64,000 nucleotides of DNA from an uncultured Neglectibacter sp. (GCA_904419785.1 CAJFSY010000003.1:1-64000); one strand, 5' to 3'. Counted from the stretch's first letter, positions 1 through 9,012 are shown. Notes: generated from the letters alone by a model not told the origin. Numbers and translations: made by a program.

Positions 1-5
1 CATAT

Positions 6-82
6 TGGCGCGCCAAAAGGGACTCGAACCCCTGGCCTACTGCTTAGAAGGCAGTTGCTCTATCCAGCTGAGCTATTGGCGC
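6..82 (-). tRNA. tRNA-Arg (anticodon TCT)
   Basis: Read on the minus strand this is a complete 77-nt cloverleaf. The acceptor stem GCGCCAA pairs with TTGGCGC, the anticodon loop sits in CTGCCTTCTAAGCAG giving anticodon TCT, the T arm contains GGTTCGAGTCC, and the 3' CCA is encoded. It lies downstream of tRNA-Gly with a 21-nt spacer and is probably co-transcribed with it. Confidence 0.96.
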
Positions 83-103
83 ATCTTTTGGCCCGCACAT
101 TTT

Positions 104-177
104 TGGAGCGGGTGATGGGAATCGAACCCACACGACCAGCTTGGAAGGCTGGGGTTCTACCACTGAACTACACCCGC
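104..177 (-). tRNA. tRNA-Gly (anticodon TCC)
   Basis: A complete 74-nt cloverleaf on the minus strand. The acceptor stem GCGGGTG pairs with CACCCGC, the anticodon loop CTTCCAA gives anticodon TCC, the T arm is GGGTTCGATTCCC, and the CCA end is encoded. It is the first gene of a two-tRNA unit with tRNA-Arg. A near-consensus promoter lies directly upstream. Confidence 0.96.
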
Positions 178-196
178 ACATTTTGCGACGGTGATT

Positions 197-225
197 ATTA
201 TATCACGCTCTTTCTTTTTCGTCAA
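197..225 (-). promoter_or_regulatory. Sigma-A promoter of the tRNA-Gly/tRNA-Arg unit
   Basis: On the minus strand TTGACG (220-225) and TATAAT (197-202) are separated by exactly 17 nt, and the -10 box ends about 20 nt before the tRNA-Gly 5' end. This is a near-consensus housekeeping promoter. Confidence 0.85.
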
Positions 226-254
226 GGGATTTTTCTTACTTTTTTATAGAAATC

Positions 255-293
255 TAAAAAAATACGAGAACGCCTATCACAGCGTCCTCGTAT
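255..293 (-). terminator. Intrinsic terminator downstream of clpE
   Basis: On the minus strand ATACGAGGACGC and GCGTTCTCGTAT form a 12-bp stem with one G-T pair around an 8-nt loop. A run of seven T residues follows. It lies 16 nt beyond the clpE stop. Confidence 0.9.
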
Positions 294-308
294 CCATAGA
301 TCAGTCGT

Positions 309-2600
309 TTAAGAAATATAAGAAAGCTTCAACTCGTCATCCTGAATAGACAAGGAGACGCCAGTGAGGGCGCCCTCGCCTTTCTCCACCAGGAGCATGG
401 CAAGCTTATCTTCCACCATGCGCCGGATGTTGTTGCGCAAATCTCTGGCTCCGCTTTGGCCATGAATGGACTTCTCCGCCAGGTATCCGCATACTTCTTC
501 GCTGTAAGTCAGGCTGATGCCCTTTTCCTTCAATGCGTCCACATACTCGCCCAGCATCAACGCTGCGATCTTCTTGTAATCTTCCACATCCAGGGGACGG
601 AACACGATCACTTCATCGATACGGCTCAAAAACTCCGGCCGCAGAAAATCACTGAGAGCTTTCATCACCTTTTCGCGGTTCATATCCACCGCGGTCTTGG
701 CAAAGCCCAGCATACCTTCTTTCTTCTCACTGCCGGCATTGGAGGTCATCACGATCACTGTATTCTCAAAATTCACAGTGCGGCCATGAGCGTCGGTAAT
801 ACGGCCTTCATCCAAAATCTGCAAAAGGATATTGAGCACATCCGGATGAGCCTTTTCGATCTCGTCAAACAGCAGCACCGAATAAGGACGGCGCCGTACT
901 TTCTCCGTCAGCTGGCCAGCCTCATCATACCCCACATATCCGGGAGGGGAACCAATGATCTTGGAGACAGAGTGCTTTTCCATAAATTCAGACATATCCA
1001 GCCGGATAAGCGTTTCGGGCGTATCGAACAGCTCTTGAGAGAGCACCCGCACCAATTCTGTTTTGCCGGTGCCTGTAGGCCCGACAAAAATGAAGGAAGC
1101 CGGATGGCGCCGGGGGCTGATCTGCACGCGGCTGCGGCGGATAGCCGCCGAAATGGCTTTGACAGCCTCGTCCTGGCCGACGATCTTCTTGGAAAGCACT
1201 TCTTCCAGGTTCGCCAGTTTGGCAAGCTCGTTTTCCGCCACACGAGAAGCAGGGATGCCGGTCCACAGTTCGATGACCTTGGCCACGTCCTGTTCTTCCA
1301 CCTGGGCGAAAATCTCTTCGCTCTTCAATTTATCCAGGCTCTCTTCCAAAGTTGCGATGCGGTAATGGGTCTTGGCCAGTTCCTCATAATCTATGGCGTT
1401 GCCAGTAGTTGGATTGGAAAGGTCCTGTTCCCGCACACGTTCTTTTGAAAGGGCCATCTGCGTATTGTCGTATTCTTCCAGCTTTTTATTGCGCAGAGCC
1501 GCGCAAGCGCAGGCTTCGTCCAGCAGGTCGATGGCCTTGTCAGGCAGATACCGGTCATTGATATACCGCTCGGCCAGAACCACCATCCTGCGCACGATCT
1601 GTTCAGAAACCTTTACCCGGTGGTATTCCTCGTAATAGCCTTTGATCCCCAGCAAGATCTGCACCGCATCCTCAATGGAAGGTTCCGCCACAGTAACAGG
1701 CTGGAAACGGCGCTCCAACGCGGCGTCTTTCTCGATATATTTCCGGTATTCAGAAAACGTGGTGGCGCCAATCACTTGGATCTCCCCACGGGACAGGGCG
1801 GGTTTCAAAATATTGGCGGCGTTCATGCTGCCCTCGGCATCACCGGTCCCCACCAAGTTGTGGACTTCGTCGATAAACAGAATCACATTCCCGTCGGCTT
1901 TGACCTCGTCCACCAAGCCTTTGATACGGCTTTCAAACTGGCCCCGGAACTGGGTGCCGGCCACCAAAGCGGTCAAATCCAGCAGCTGTATTTCCTTGTT
2001 CTGCAGTTTCGCAGGCACTTCTCCCCTGGCGATGCGCAGGGCCAAACCTTCCGCTACAGCGGTTTTGCCCACGCCGGGCTCGCCGATAAGGCAGGGGTTA
2101 TTTTTCGTGCGGCGAGAAAGAATCTGCACCACACGTTGGATTTCTTTTTCCCGGCCAATGATATTGTCCAACTGGCCGTTGCGGGCTTTGGCGGTAAGAT
2201 CGGTACAGAAGTTTTGGATATGTTTCCGCTTTTTCTTATGGAAATTCTCCTTTTTCTGCTGGGTGCCGTTTTCGCCAACACCGCCATTCTCGCCGGGACG
2301 TCCTCCCAGCATTTGATCCACCGGCAAAGTGGTGGCTCCGCCTGGGGCGAAAAGATCGTCCGATCCTTCCTCCTCTTCCTCATCGTTGTCATGATCTAAG
2401 TTCATCAGTTCAGTCATTTGGGCAGTGGCCGCTTCCAGTTCTTCGTCGGTGATGCCCATTTTCTCCATGATATCATTGACGGGCTTAATGCCCAGTTCCT
2501 TAGCGCAGACTAAGCAAAGCCCCTGAGGATTTTGGCTGTCCAGCCCACTGGACACAAAGACCACCGCCGGACGTTTTTTGCAGCGTGTACACATCAGCAT
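309..2600 (-). CDS. clpE: ClpE/ClpC-type ATP-dependent Clp protease ATPase
   Basis: A 763-aa AAA+ unfoldase expected to feed substrates to ClpP in the cytoplasm. An N-terminal zinc finger is visible as C4-X2-C7 and C29-X2-C32, which is the ClpE hallmark and takes the place of the Clp-N repeat of ClpC. An acidic, Glu-rich linker follows (about 68-85). The first AAA module has Walker A GEPGVGKT (173-180) and Walker B ILFIDE (about 240-245). A short coiled middle domain is followed by the second module with GPTGTGKT (507-514), LLFDEIEKAH, and a C-terminal D2-small domain. The ATG is preceded by AGAAAGGA. No CtsR-type operator was recognised upstream. The call as Clp ATPase is firm; ClpE rather than ClpC rests on the zinc finger. 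Confidence 0.93.
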   Translation of the reverse strand: MLMCTRCKKRPAVVFVSSGLDSQNPQGLCLVCAKELGIKPVNDIMEKMGITDEELEAATAQMTELMNLDHDNDEEEEEGSDDLFAPGGATTLPVDQMLGGRPGENGGVGENGTQQKKENFHKKKRKHIQNFCTDLTAKARNGQLDNIIGREKEIQRVVQILSRRTKNNPCLIGEPGVGKTAVAEGLALRIARGEVPAKLQNKEIQLLDLTALVAGTQFRGQFESRIKGLVDEVKADGNVILFIDEVHNLVGTGDAEGSMNAANILKPALSRGEIQVIGATTFSEYRKYIEKDAALERRFQPVTVAEPSIEDAVQILLGIKGYYEEYHRVKVSEQIVRRMVVLAERYINDRYLPDKAIDLLDEACACAALRNKKLEEYDNTQMALSKERVREQDLSNPTTGNAIDYEELAKTHYRIATLEESLDKLKSEEIFAQVEEQDVAKVIELWTGIPASRVAENELAKLANLEEVLSKKIVGQDEAVKAISAAIRRSRVQISPRRHPASFIFVGPTGTGKTELVRVLSQELFDTPETLIRLDMSEFMEKHSVSKIIGSPPGYVGYDEAGQLTEKVRRRPYSVLLFDEIEKAHPDVLNILLQILDEGRITDAHGRTVNFENTVIVMTSNAGSEKKEGMLGFAKTAVDMNREKVMKALSDFLRPEFLSRIDEVIVFRPLDVEDYKKIAALMLGEYVDALKEKGISLTYSEEVCGYLAEKSIHGQSGARDLRNNIRRMVEDKLAMLLVEKGEGALTGVSLSIQDDELKLSYIS

Positions 2601-2731
2601 GGCGCATTCGTTCCTTTCTTTCGTCTCAACACAGCTTTCCCATTAAACCGGAAAATCATGTCCGGAATATGAATCCACCGTGAAAAAAGCGGAAACTCCC
2701 AAATCTACGCGGAGCCCCGCAGGATGTTTTA

Positions 2732-3376
2732 TCAGCTTTTCCTCTTCTCCCGCACAGTTTTGGCGCGGATCTCATCATGAAGGGAAAGCTCATATCGTTC
2801 GTCGTTTGAGCGGAGTATCTGCAAGAATATCTTAAAATACTTTACCGCGGAATAGATCATCATAACCGCCGTCAAAATCAGCAGCACGTTAGAGACCACG
2901 TCAAACGTGAGCCCAGTTACGTGGAAAAAGCCATCCATTACCACAATGGCCGCCACTGAAATATAAAACATGACCGTAGCCACTTTGCCATACCATTTGG
3001 CGGCACAGGGGCGCTTCTGTTTCTTCAAAAGCACCACAGCGCAGCACAGCATCAGCAGCTCTTTGGCAATGAACACCAAAAGCACAGGGCAGATCACCGG
3101 GAACTTTATGGCCAGACACAGCGCCACCACCCCTTGGGTCAGCTTATCCGCAAAGGGGTCCAGCATTTTTCCAAGCTCTGTCACCTGGTTCAGCTTGCGG
3201 GCGATCAAGCCGTCTACCATGTCCGAAAGGCCCGAAAGCACCAGCAAAGCTACTGCCGTCACCAACTGGCCCTGCAAAAAATACCACGCGAAAAACGGGA
3301 CGATCAAAATACGCACCAGCGAAATGGCGTTGGGTATTGTCAAGTTTTGGTTGATAGGTTTCTTCTCTTGGGGCAT
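2732..3376 (-). CDS. pgsA: CDP-alcohol phosphatidyltransferase, probably phosphatidylglycerophosphate synthase
   Basis: An integral membrane enzyme that would transfer a phosphatidyl group from CDP-diacylglycerol, most likely to glycerol-3-phosphate for phosphatidylglycerol synthesis. The family signature D-G-X2-A-R-X8-G-X3-D-X3-D is complete, starting at DGLIAR and ending in MLDPFAD. Several hydrophobic helices follow and the tail is charged. The ATG at 3376 is chosen because AGAGGGAAG sits just upstream; a TTG 33 nt earlier is open but less convincing. The substrate is inferred, since other CDP-alcohol transferases share the same motif. It lies downstream of the CvpA-like gene on the same strand. 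Confidence 0.85.
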   Translation of the reverse strand: MPQEKKPINQNLTIPNAISLVRILIVPFFAWYFLQGQLVTAVALLVLSGLSDMVDGLIARKLNQVTELGKMLDPFADKLTQGVVALCLAIKFPVICPVLLVFIAKELLMLCCAVVLLKKQKRPCAAKWYGKVATVMFYISVAAIVVMDGFFHVTGLTFDVVSNVLLILTAVMMIYSAVKYFKIFLQILRSNDERYELSLHDEIRAKTVREKRKS

Positions 3377-3534
3377 GGGTCTTTCTTCCCTCTTTCTCAC
3401 AAATCTCAATTAACGCTATCCCTTTATATATACTCCATAAATCTCCAAAATGTCTCTACATCCCCGGCTGCCTTTTCCCCCAAGGCATTCAGAGCACCCT
3501 CGTCATACTCCCCGAAAAAGCTATTGAAAATATT

Positions 3535-4233
3535 TTACTGGAACATAATCCCCAAGGGGTTCCAATGGACCATCATCCCCGCTATCAAAGACTGGCGCAG
3601 AGCGGTTTCCACCTGCGCCTGGGTATCCGCGGCCAGCATGGGAGTAAACACACGGACAGCGGCTAAAACGATCCAAATCGAAACCACTGCCAGCAAGAAG
3701 CCGAACACACCGCCTAAAAGACCGTTCACCGCGTTTAAAACCGGCAAATGGAACACTGTGGAAAGCATATTGGCCAAGATGCGCACCACCACCATAAACA
3801 GGCAGAACAGCACGATCACCGCCAGCACCTTCAAAAATCCCACAAACACAGGGGAAAGTGAATCCGCGATAAGGTCCGCCGCCTGGCCAGACTGCCCCGC
3901 TAAAGCCTCTGTAACGCTGGCGGCCGTAACTCCTGCGTCTTCCAGCGCACGAAGCACAAACTCCGGCAAGGAACTAAACACTCCCTGCACTGCTGTATAA
4001 GTGTCCCCGTTTCCCAAATTCGCCAGGGATTCCCCGATACGTTCTACCAAAGCAGGGCGGAACAGGGCATCGAACACCCATTGCGCCACTGCGCCTCCCA
4101 AAAGGGCAGCTAAACAAGCGGAAATCACAGCGCCTAAAAAATGAGCCGCCGAGCGGATGAACCCCCGGTGAGCCCCAATAGCCACAAACGCCACGCAAAT
4201 TCCCACGAACACAACGTCCCACACATAGCCCAT
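3535..4233 (-). CDS. CvpA-family membrane protein
   Basis: A 232-aa protein with four or five predicted membrane segments. The first starts at the N-terminus (MGYVWDVVFVGICVAF) and is followed by GAHRGFIRSAAHFLGA, the usual beginning of the CvpA/colicin-V-production family. The molecular role of the family is not settled. The start at 4233 follows GGAAAGGAG at good spacing; the open frame begins 51 nt earlier. Oddly, the TAA stop at 3535-3537 is followed in the same frame by 36 further sense codons that read like ordinary protein (to a TAA at 3424-3426). The gene may therefore be C-terminally truncated by a nonsense mutation. Confidence 0.8.
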   Translation of the reverse strand: MGYVWDVVFVGICVAFVAIGAHRGFIRSAAHFLGAVISACLAALLGGAVAQWVFDALFRPALVERIGESLANLGNGDTYTAVQGVFSSLPEFVLRALEDAGVTAASVTEALAGQSGQAADLIADSLSPVFVGFLKVLAVIVLFCLFMVVVRILANMLSTVFHLPVLNAVNGLLGGVFGFLLAVVSIWIVLAAVRVFTPMLAADTQAQVETALRQSLIAGMMVHWNPLGIMFQ

Positions 4234-4274
4234 GGAAGATACCGCTCCTTTCCGCAAATTTTGGTTACCTGATA

Positions 4275-4303
4275 AATATAGCACAAACGCGGTCTTTCCA
4301 CAA
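4275..4303 (-). promoter_or_regulatory. Promoter of the CvpA-like gene
   Basis: On the minus strand TTGTGG (4298-4303) and TATATT (4275-4280) are separated by 17 nt. The -10 box lies about 42 nt before the chosen ATG. Confidence 0.6.
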
Positions 4304-4345
4304 GCCCTATCCCTCTTACGGAAATCTTAATGAACAGCTTTTTTC

Positions 4346-4374
4346 TTGCAAAATAGCTGGCAAAACTCTATAAT
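4346..4374 (+). promoter_or_regulatory. Promoter of the ferredoxin gene
   Basis: TTGCAA (4346-4351), a 17-nt spacer, and a perfect TATAAT (4369-4374). It lies 55 nt before the ATG at 4429 and diverges from the CvpA-gene promoter. Confidence 0.75.
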
Positions 4375-4428
4375 CAGTATGTCCAACAGAATCTTTTTTC
4401 ACACATTTAACAGAAAGGTCTTGATTTT

Positions 4429-5184
4429 ATGGCCGTGTACGCCGCCGTCTTTTCTCCCACGGGAATCTCGCGGAAAGGGGCTTGGGAAATGGCTTCCGCT
4501 TTAGGGGAAGCCGTCCTTTTGGACACCACTTGTTCCCCCGCGCCCCAAACGCTGTTTTCCCCTCAAGACTTGGTTGTGTTCGGCGCCCCTGTGTATGGGG
4601 GCCGCGTATTCGCGGGAGCTTTAGAACGTTTTTCCCCATTGCAGGGGCAAGACACCCCTTGTATCGTCACTGTTACTTATGGCAACCGGGACTTTGACGA
4701 CGCCCTTTTGGAACTGGCCGACTTCTGCCGCAGCCATGGGTTTCTCCCCTTCGCGGGAGCCGCTTTGATCGGGGAGCACACTTACGGGTCCATCCAAATA
4801 GGCAGACCCAATGAGGAAGATCTACAGCAAGACCGGGCTTTCGCGTTGGAAGCATGGGATGATTTTACCGCCGGCTGGGAGAACTTCACCCCCACCGGGA
4901 ACCGCCCGTACAAGGATGGCGGCAAGGGCGGCAGTTTTATCCCCACCACAAAGGACACTTGCGTCCATTGCGGCCTTTGCCGGGACCAGTGCCCCATGGG
5001 CGCCATCGGCGAGGACTGCGTCACCGTTGACCCACAAAAATGCATCTCCTGTTTCCGGTGCGTAAAATCTTGTCCGGTAAAAGCCAAAGGCTGCTTTACC
5101 CCGGAATATGAGGCTTTCGCGGCCGCTTTCTCAGAAAAACTGAAAGACCCGAAAGAAAACCGCTATTTCCTACCCCGCGGTTAA
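4429..5184 (+). CDS. EFR1-type flavodoxin-domain ferredoxin (2x[4Fe-4S])
   Basis: A 251-aa cytoplasmic electron carrier. The N-terminal 150 residues resemble a flavodoxin-like fold (FSPTGISRKGA, then FGAPVYGGRV). The C-terminus has two complete [4Fe-4S] motifs: C178-X2-C181-X2-C184-X3-C188 and C205-X2-C208-X2-C211-X3-C215. This matches the EFR1 family of clostridial ferredoxins. The electron partner is unknown. It is a single-gene plus-strand unit between minus-strand genes, with its own promoter, a start preceded by AGAAAGG, and a strong terminator. Confidence 0.85.
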   Translation: MAVYAAVFSPTGISRKGAWEMASALGEAVLLDTTCSPAPQTLFSPQDLVVFGAPVYGGRVFAGALERFSPLQGQDTPCIVTVTYGNRDFDDALLELADFCRSHGFLPFAGAALIGEHTYGSIQIGRPNEEDLQQDRAFALEAWDDFTAGWENFTPTGNRPYKDGGKGGSFIPTTKDTCVHCGLCRDQCPMGAIGEDCVTVDPQKCISCFRCVKSCPVKAKGCFTPEYEAFAAAFSEKLKDPKENRYFLPRG

Positions 5185-5189
5185 ATCGT

Positions 5190-5223
5190 AAAGAGGCAGA
5201 CACATGATGTGCCTGCCTCTTTT
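5190..5223 (+). terminator. Terminator of the ferredoxin gene (possibly bidirectional)
   Basis: AAAGAGGCAG and CTGCCTCTTTT form a long stem extended by CAC/GTG around a short loop. It begins 6 nt after the ferredoxin stop, and the convergent DUF5711 gene ends 20 nt further on. A tracts and T tracts flank both sides, so it could serve both genes. Confidence 0.85.
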
Positions 5224-5243
5224 GTCATTTTCCCGGTTGGATT

Positions 5244-6542
5244 TTAAAATTGCAGCCTGCGTATCTCGCTTCCCCCCAGCACATAGGCGGTGCTCTCGTT
5301 GGCCAGGGCAACGCTTTTCGCGTCGCTGCCCACATCAGCCCGTGCCAGTTCACTGCCGGTAGAGGCATCGTAGAGGATCATCTCCTGCTCTACCAGCGCT
5401 CCCACCGTACCGCCGGAAACAGAAAGGGCTTGCACACGTTCCGCCACTTGGATTTCCACCGGTTCTTCCACCCCGCGGAACACCAGCAGCGTACAAGGGC
5501 CGGCGTGCTGATATGCGGAGACAGACAAATACAGCTTGCCGTCCCCAAACTGGAACGCCGTTGGCGTTCTGCCATCATAGCTGTATTCTGAAAAAGCCAG
5601 GTCTGACGACTTGGCCCGTATCAGACTTCCGTCCCCCACAGCGTATAAAACGTCGTTTTCTCCCCAATAAGCGCCCAACAGCAAATTGTCTTGGACCTCA
5701 TATTCCGCCACAGGATCGCTCTGGTTCAAGTTGAACACCGTGATTTTAGAAACCAGTTCACCGCCTTGGCTGCGGGCAGTGCAAACCATCGCCCAAGTAC
5801 CGTCTTCATTCAACGCCAACGTGGTGATGTAATCCTGGGCAAAGCTATACGTGAACTGCTCTTCACCGTTGGCCAGATACACGGTCAGCTCAGAGGCCCC
5901 TTCTTTTCCCTGGGTGGCCAAGGCAAACTTACCGCTGTTCGAAACAGCCCCCGCCAGAATATCCCGCTCCATAGACCCGTCAATCTTGATTTCCGTTCCG
6001 GAAACCAACATATAACCGGTGCTGTTCTGGTTATAAAGCAGATAGTGGCCCCCGGCCGCTTTCAATATGGGCTGGCTGTAACTGTGGCGCAGCGAGGCAA
6101 GCTCCCCTCCGGAAGAATCCAGAATCGTCAGAGAAGTGTCGCTCAATGTCACGGCATTCCCATAAACGGAAAGGAAATTTCCTGCTGTCACCGAAGAGCC
6201 GGTAAGGCTTACAGGGTAGCCATCCCCGGAACCCTCGCCGGCTACCTGCATTTGCAGCCAGCTGGAAATATTCTGAGGGGTCAGGTTTTCCCGGTTGACC
6301 CAAATCGCCAAACCAAGCACCGCCACAAGCAGCGCCACAGAAACCCGGTAAAAGGCCTTGGGCGCCTGCCACGCTTTCTTCTTCCCGCCAGATTCCGGCC
6401 CATCTCCATATTCGATCTCCACCCGCGGGCTTTCCTCTTCCAGAAATTCGTCGGGGGGCGGCGCTTTTCTGGGCTGCTGGGGCAGATGGTCTTTTAGCTG
6501 AATCACCTTGCGCCTGTCCGGCTGTTTGCTGTGCCTGGCCAT
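5244..6542 (-). CDS. DUF5711-family membrane-anchored beta-propeller-like protein
   Basis: A 432-aa protein with a basic, Pro-rich cytoplasmic N-terminus of about 65 residues, one membrane segment (around VSVALLVAVLGLAIWV), and a large extracytoplasmic part. That part is made of repeated beta-strand units such as LTILDSSGGELASL, which suggests a WD40/PQQ-like propeller. It matches the DUF5711 family of Clostridia, whose function is unknown. The start at 6542 follows GGAAAGGAAG; an ATG three codons upstream is worse placed. It lies directly downstream of truA on the same strand with a 33-nt gap. Confidence 0.78.
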   Translation of the reverse strand: MARHSKQPDRRKVIQLKDHLPQQPRKAPPPDEFLEEESPRVEIEYGDGPESGGKKKAWQAPKAFYRVSVALLVAVLGLAIWVNRENLTPQNISSWLQMQVAGEGSGDGYPVSLTGSSVTAGNFLSVYGNAVTLSDTSLTILDSSGGELASLRHSYSQPILKAAGGHYLLYNQNSTGYMLVSGTEIKIDGSMERDILAGAVSNSGKFALATQGKEGASELTVYLANGEEQFTYSFAQDYITTLALNEDGTWAMVCTARSQGGELVSKITVFNLNQSDPVAEYEVQDNLLLGAYWGENDVLYAVGDGSLIRAKSSDLAFSEYSYDGRTPTAFQFGDGKLYLSVSAYQHAGPCTLLVFRGVEEPVEIQVAERVQALSVSGGTVGALVEQEMILYDASTGSELARADVGSDAKSVALANESTAYVLGGSEIRRLQF

Positions 6543-6575
6543 TGGATACACTTCCTTTCCCTGGGCATATTCCCC

Positions 6576-7316
6576 TTAATAAAACACCTTGTTGAGGTAC
6601 AATCCCCAAGCTGGGGCTGTGGGCCCCGCGGCTTTGCGGTCTTTCGCCTGGATGATTCCCGGGATGTCCTCCGGGGCAAATTTCCCCTGCTGCACCCGCA
6701 GAAGGGTCCCCACCATGATGCGCACCATGTTATATAGGAACCCATCCGCCGCCACGGTAAACGTCACCAGATCCCCACAGCGCTCTACCTTGGCCTCCGT
6801 CACGGTGCGGGTGAGGTCGCCCTTTTCCCGTTTATCCAGTGTGCAGAAAGAGGAAAAATCATGGCTCCCCACATAGTTTTTCGCCGCCCGGTCCAACAGT
6901 GCTTCGTCCATGGGATACCAATAGTGCAGCGCCCGGCCCGCTAAAAAGGGGTCACGCACCGGATGGTTCCAAATCTGATAGATATATTCTTTCCCCAGGC
7001 AGGAATATCTGGCATGGAAATCCAGCGGCACTTCCTCACAGGACCTGACTGCCACATCTTCCGGAAGATAATGGTTCAGCGCCGCCAAAAGGCGTTCGGG
7101 CGCGATGGGGCTTTCGGTTTTCAGGCTGACGCAGAATTCCCGTGCGTGCACCCCAGTATCCGTGCGGGAACAAGCTTTGATGTCCTCCCGCAGGCTGGTG
7201 ATCTTATAAAGGGCCTCTTGAAAAACCTGCTGGACCGTCAAGGCGTTTTCCTGAATCTGCCAGCCGTGATACCGGGCGCCGTCATAAGAAAGCTTTATGA
7301 GCATGTTCCGTTCCAT
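6576..7316 (-). CDS. truA: tRNA pseudouridine(38-40) synthase
   Basis: A 246-aa TruA isomerising uridines 38-40 of tRNA anticodon arms. The catalytic aspartate lies in CSRTDTGVHA, preceded by the N-terminal LIKLSYDGARYHGWQ. The C-terminal FLYNMVRIMVGTLL motif is also typical. The start at 7316 was chosen because GGAGG lies 5 nt upstream; the frame is open for 33 more codons into ecfT. It is the last member of the conserved ecfA1-ecfA2-ecfT-truA block. Confidence 0.95.
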   Translation of the reverse strand: MERNMLIKLSYDGARYHGWQIQENALTVQQVFQEALYKITSLREDIKACSRTDTGVHAREFCVSLKTESPIAPERLLAALNHYLPEDVAVRSCEEVPLDFHARYSCLGKEYIYQIWNHPVRDPFLAGRALHYWYPMDEALLDRAAKNYVGSHDFSSFCTLDKREKGDLTRTVTEAKVERCGDLVTFTVAADGFLYNMVRIMVGTLLRVQQGKFAPEDIPGIIQAKDRKAAGPTAPAWGLYLNKVFY

Positions 7317-7330
7317 AAAACCCTCCGACC

Positions 7331-8149
7331 TTACACACGGCCCACAGAGGGCACCAGGATATTTAACGCGATAAACAGCCCCAGCATCACAAAGGCTGTC
7401 AGAAGCACCGCCCAATCCCCTTTGCCAAAATGAAGGCTCTTCATCTTGGTACGACCTTCGCCCCCATGATAGCAGCGGCTCTCCATAGCGGTGGCAAGGT
7501 CATAGGCCCGGCGGAACGCCGACACGAACAAGGGGATGAGCACCGGCACCAAAGCCCGTATCCGCTGGGTGATGCCCCCGCTCTCCATATCGGCTCCCCT
7601 TGCTTTCTGCGCGGCCATGATCTTGTCGGTCTCTTCCAGCAAAGTGGGGACGAACCGCAGGGCAATGGTCATCATCATGGCAAACTCATGAACAGGCACA
7701 TGAAGCATCGCCAAAGGCTTGAGCAGCCGCTCGATGGCGTCAGTCAGCTGGGTGGGCGAAGTGGTGAAGGTGAGCACCGAACTGGCCAAAATCAGCGTCA
7801 CGATGCGCACAGAGACAAAGATGCAGGTGAAAATTCCGTTTAACGTGATTTTCAAAAAGCCGAATTGCCACAAGGGCACTCCTGTGCCGTAAAAAATGTT
7901 CAATATCCCTGTAAAAGCCACCAGGAACAAGATGGGCTTCAAACTTTTCAAATATAGTTTCAGCGGGATGCGGGAAAGGGCCATGCCCAAGCCGATATAT
8001 CCCACCGCCAGCGCCAAAGAAGCAAAATTATCCGCCACAAACAGCAGGACGATGGCGTAAATCACCAGGCATATCTTCATCCGGGGATCTGCCCGGTGCA
8101 TCAGGGACTTTTGGGGAAAATACTGCCCTAAGGTGATGTCGGAAATCAT
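7331..8149 (-). CDS. ecfT: ECF transporter transmembrane component EcfT
   Basis: A 272-aa integral membrane protein coupling the EcfA1/EcfA2 ATPases to exchangeable vitamin-binding S components. Several hydrophobic helices span roughly residues 28-130 and one lies near the C-terminus. The coupling helices are visible: the first carries the Ala-Arg-Gly motif in AQKARGADMES. The second, usually another Ala-Arg-Gly, reads MESRCYHGG here, a small deviation. The ATG overlaps the ecfA2 stop by 4 nt (ATGA), indicating translational coupling. The substrate cannot be told because S components are encoded elsewhere. Confidence 0.95.
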   Translation of the reverse strand: MISDITLGQYFPQKSLMHRADPRMKICLVIYAIVLLFVADNFASLALAVGYIGLGMALSRIPLKLYLKSLKPILFLVAFTGILNIFYGTGVPLWQFGFLKITLNGIFTCIFVSVRIVTLILASSVLTFTTSPTQLTDAIERLLKPLAMLHVPVHEFAMMMTIALRFVPTLLEETDKIMAAQKARGADMESGGITQRIRALVPVLIPLFVSAFRRAYDLATAMESRCYHGGEGRTKMKSLHFGKGDWAVLLTAFVMLGLFIALNILVPSVGRV

Positions 8150-9012
8150 CGCAGCTCCTCCTTCCGCTTTAAAATGGGGATCAGCTGATGAAGGGCGTCA
8201 TCCACCGTCAAAGTAGAGTCATCCACGGGCAGTCCCATTTTTTTCAGTTCTTGCAGGATTTTGGTGATCTGCGGCACCCGCAATCCCATTTTTTCCAGCT
8301 CTTCCCCACGGGCAAAGACATTTTTCGTGGTGTCCAGCATGGCCGCCTTGCTCCGGTTCATCACCAGAATACGGTCAGCGGTACGGCCAATGTCCTCCAT
8401 GCTGTGGGAAACAAGCAAAATCGTATTTCCCCGCGCTTTATGATACTGGGTGATCTGGGCCAGCAGCACGTCTCTGCCCCGGGGGTCCAGACCGGCTGTA
8501 GGCTCGTCCAGAATCAGCACATCCGGGTCCATGGCGATCACACCCGCAATGGCTGCCCGGCGTTTTTCCCCGCCTGAAAGCTCAAAGGGGGATTTTTCCA
8601 GCAATTCTTCTTTCAGCCCTGTAAAGTGGGCAGCTTCCTTGGCCCGGTTTTCCGCTTCCGTGTCGGAAAGTCCCATGTTTTTGGGGCCAAACATAATATC
8701 CTTGAGCACGGTTTCCTCAAAAAGCTGGTATTCGGGATATTGGAACACCATCCCTACTTTAAAGCGCACTTGCCTGATCTTTTTGGGCTCGGCCCAAATA
8801 TCGTTCCCATCCAGCAGCACCTGGCCCGAAGTGGGCCGCAAAAGGCCGTTGAGCATTTGGATCAGCGTAGACTTGCCGCTGCCCGTATGACCGATGACCC
8901 CTAAGAACTCCCCTTTCTCCACCTGGATGGAAACACCACCCACGGCGGTTTTTTCAAAGGGCGTTCCGGGACTGTACCGGTAAACCAGGTCCTTGGTTTC
9001 AATGATCGCCAA
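8146..9012 (-). CDS. ecfA2: ECF transporter ATPase EcfA2
   Basis: A 288-aa ABC ATPase. Walker A is GHTGSGKS (41-48), the signature is LSGGEKRRAAIAG, and Walker B is VLILDEPTAGLDP. A TTG start at 9012 is preferred: AAAGGGG lies about 10 nt upstream, and the resulting N-terminus LAIIETKDLVYRY matches the usual beginning of the family. An ATG at 9090 would overlap ecfA1 by 46 nt and add 26 atypical residues. The gene lies between ecfA1 and ecfT in the same operon. Confidence 0.94.
   Translation of the reverse strand: MAIIETKDLVYRYSPGTPFEKTAVGGVSIQVEKGEFLGVIGHTGSGKSTLIQMLNGLLRPTSGQVLLDGNDIWAEPKKIRQVRFKVGMVFQYPEYQLFEETVLKDIMFGPKNMGLSDTEAENRAKEAAHFTGLKEELLEKSPFELSGGEKRRAAIAGVIAMDPDVLILDEPTAGLDPRGRDVLLAQITQYHKARGNTILLVSHSMEDIGRTADRILVMNRSKAAMLDTTKNVFARGEELEKMGLRVPQITKILQELKKMGLPVDDSTLTVDDALHQLIPILKRKEELR

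Noticed and set aside
2601-2731. CtsR or HrcA heat-shock operator upstream of clpE
   Set aside because: No tandem GGTCAAA heptads or CIRCE-type inverted repeat were found.
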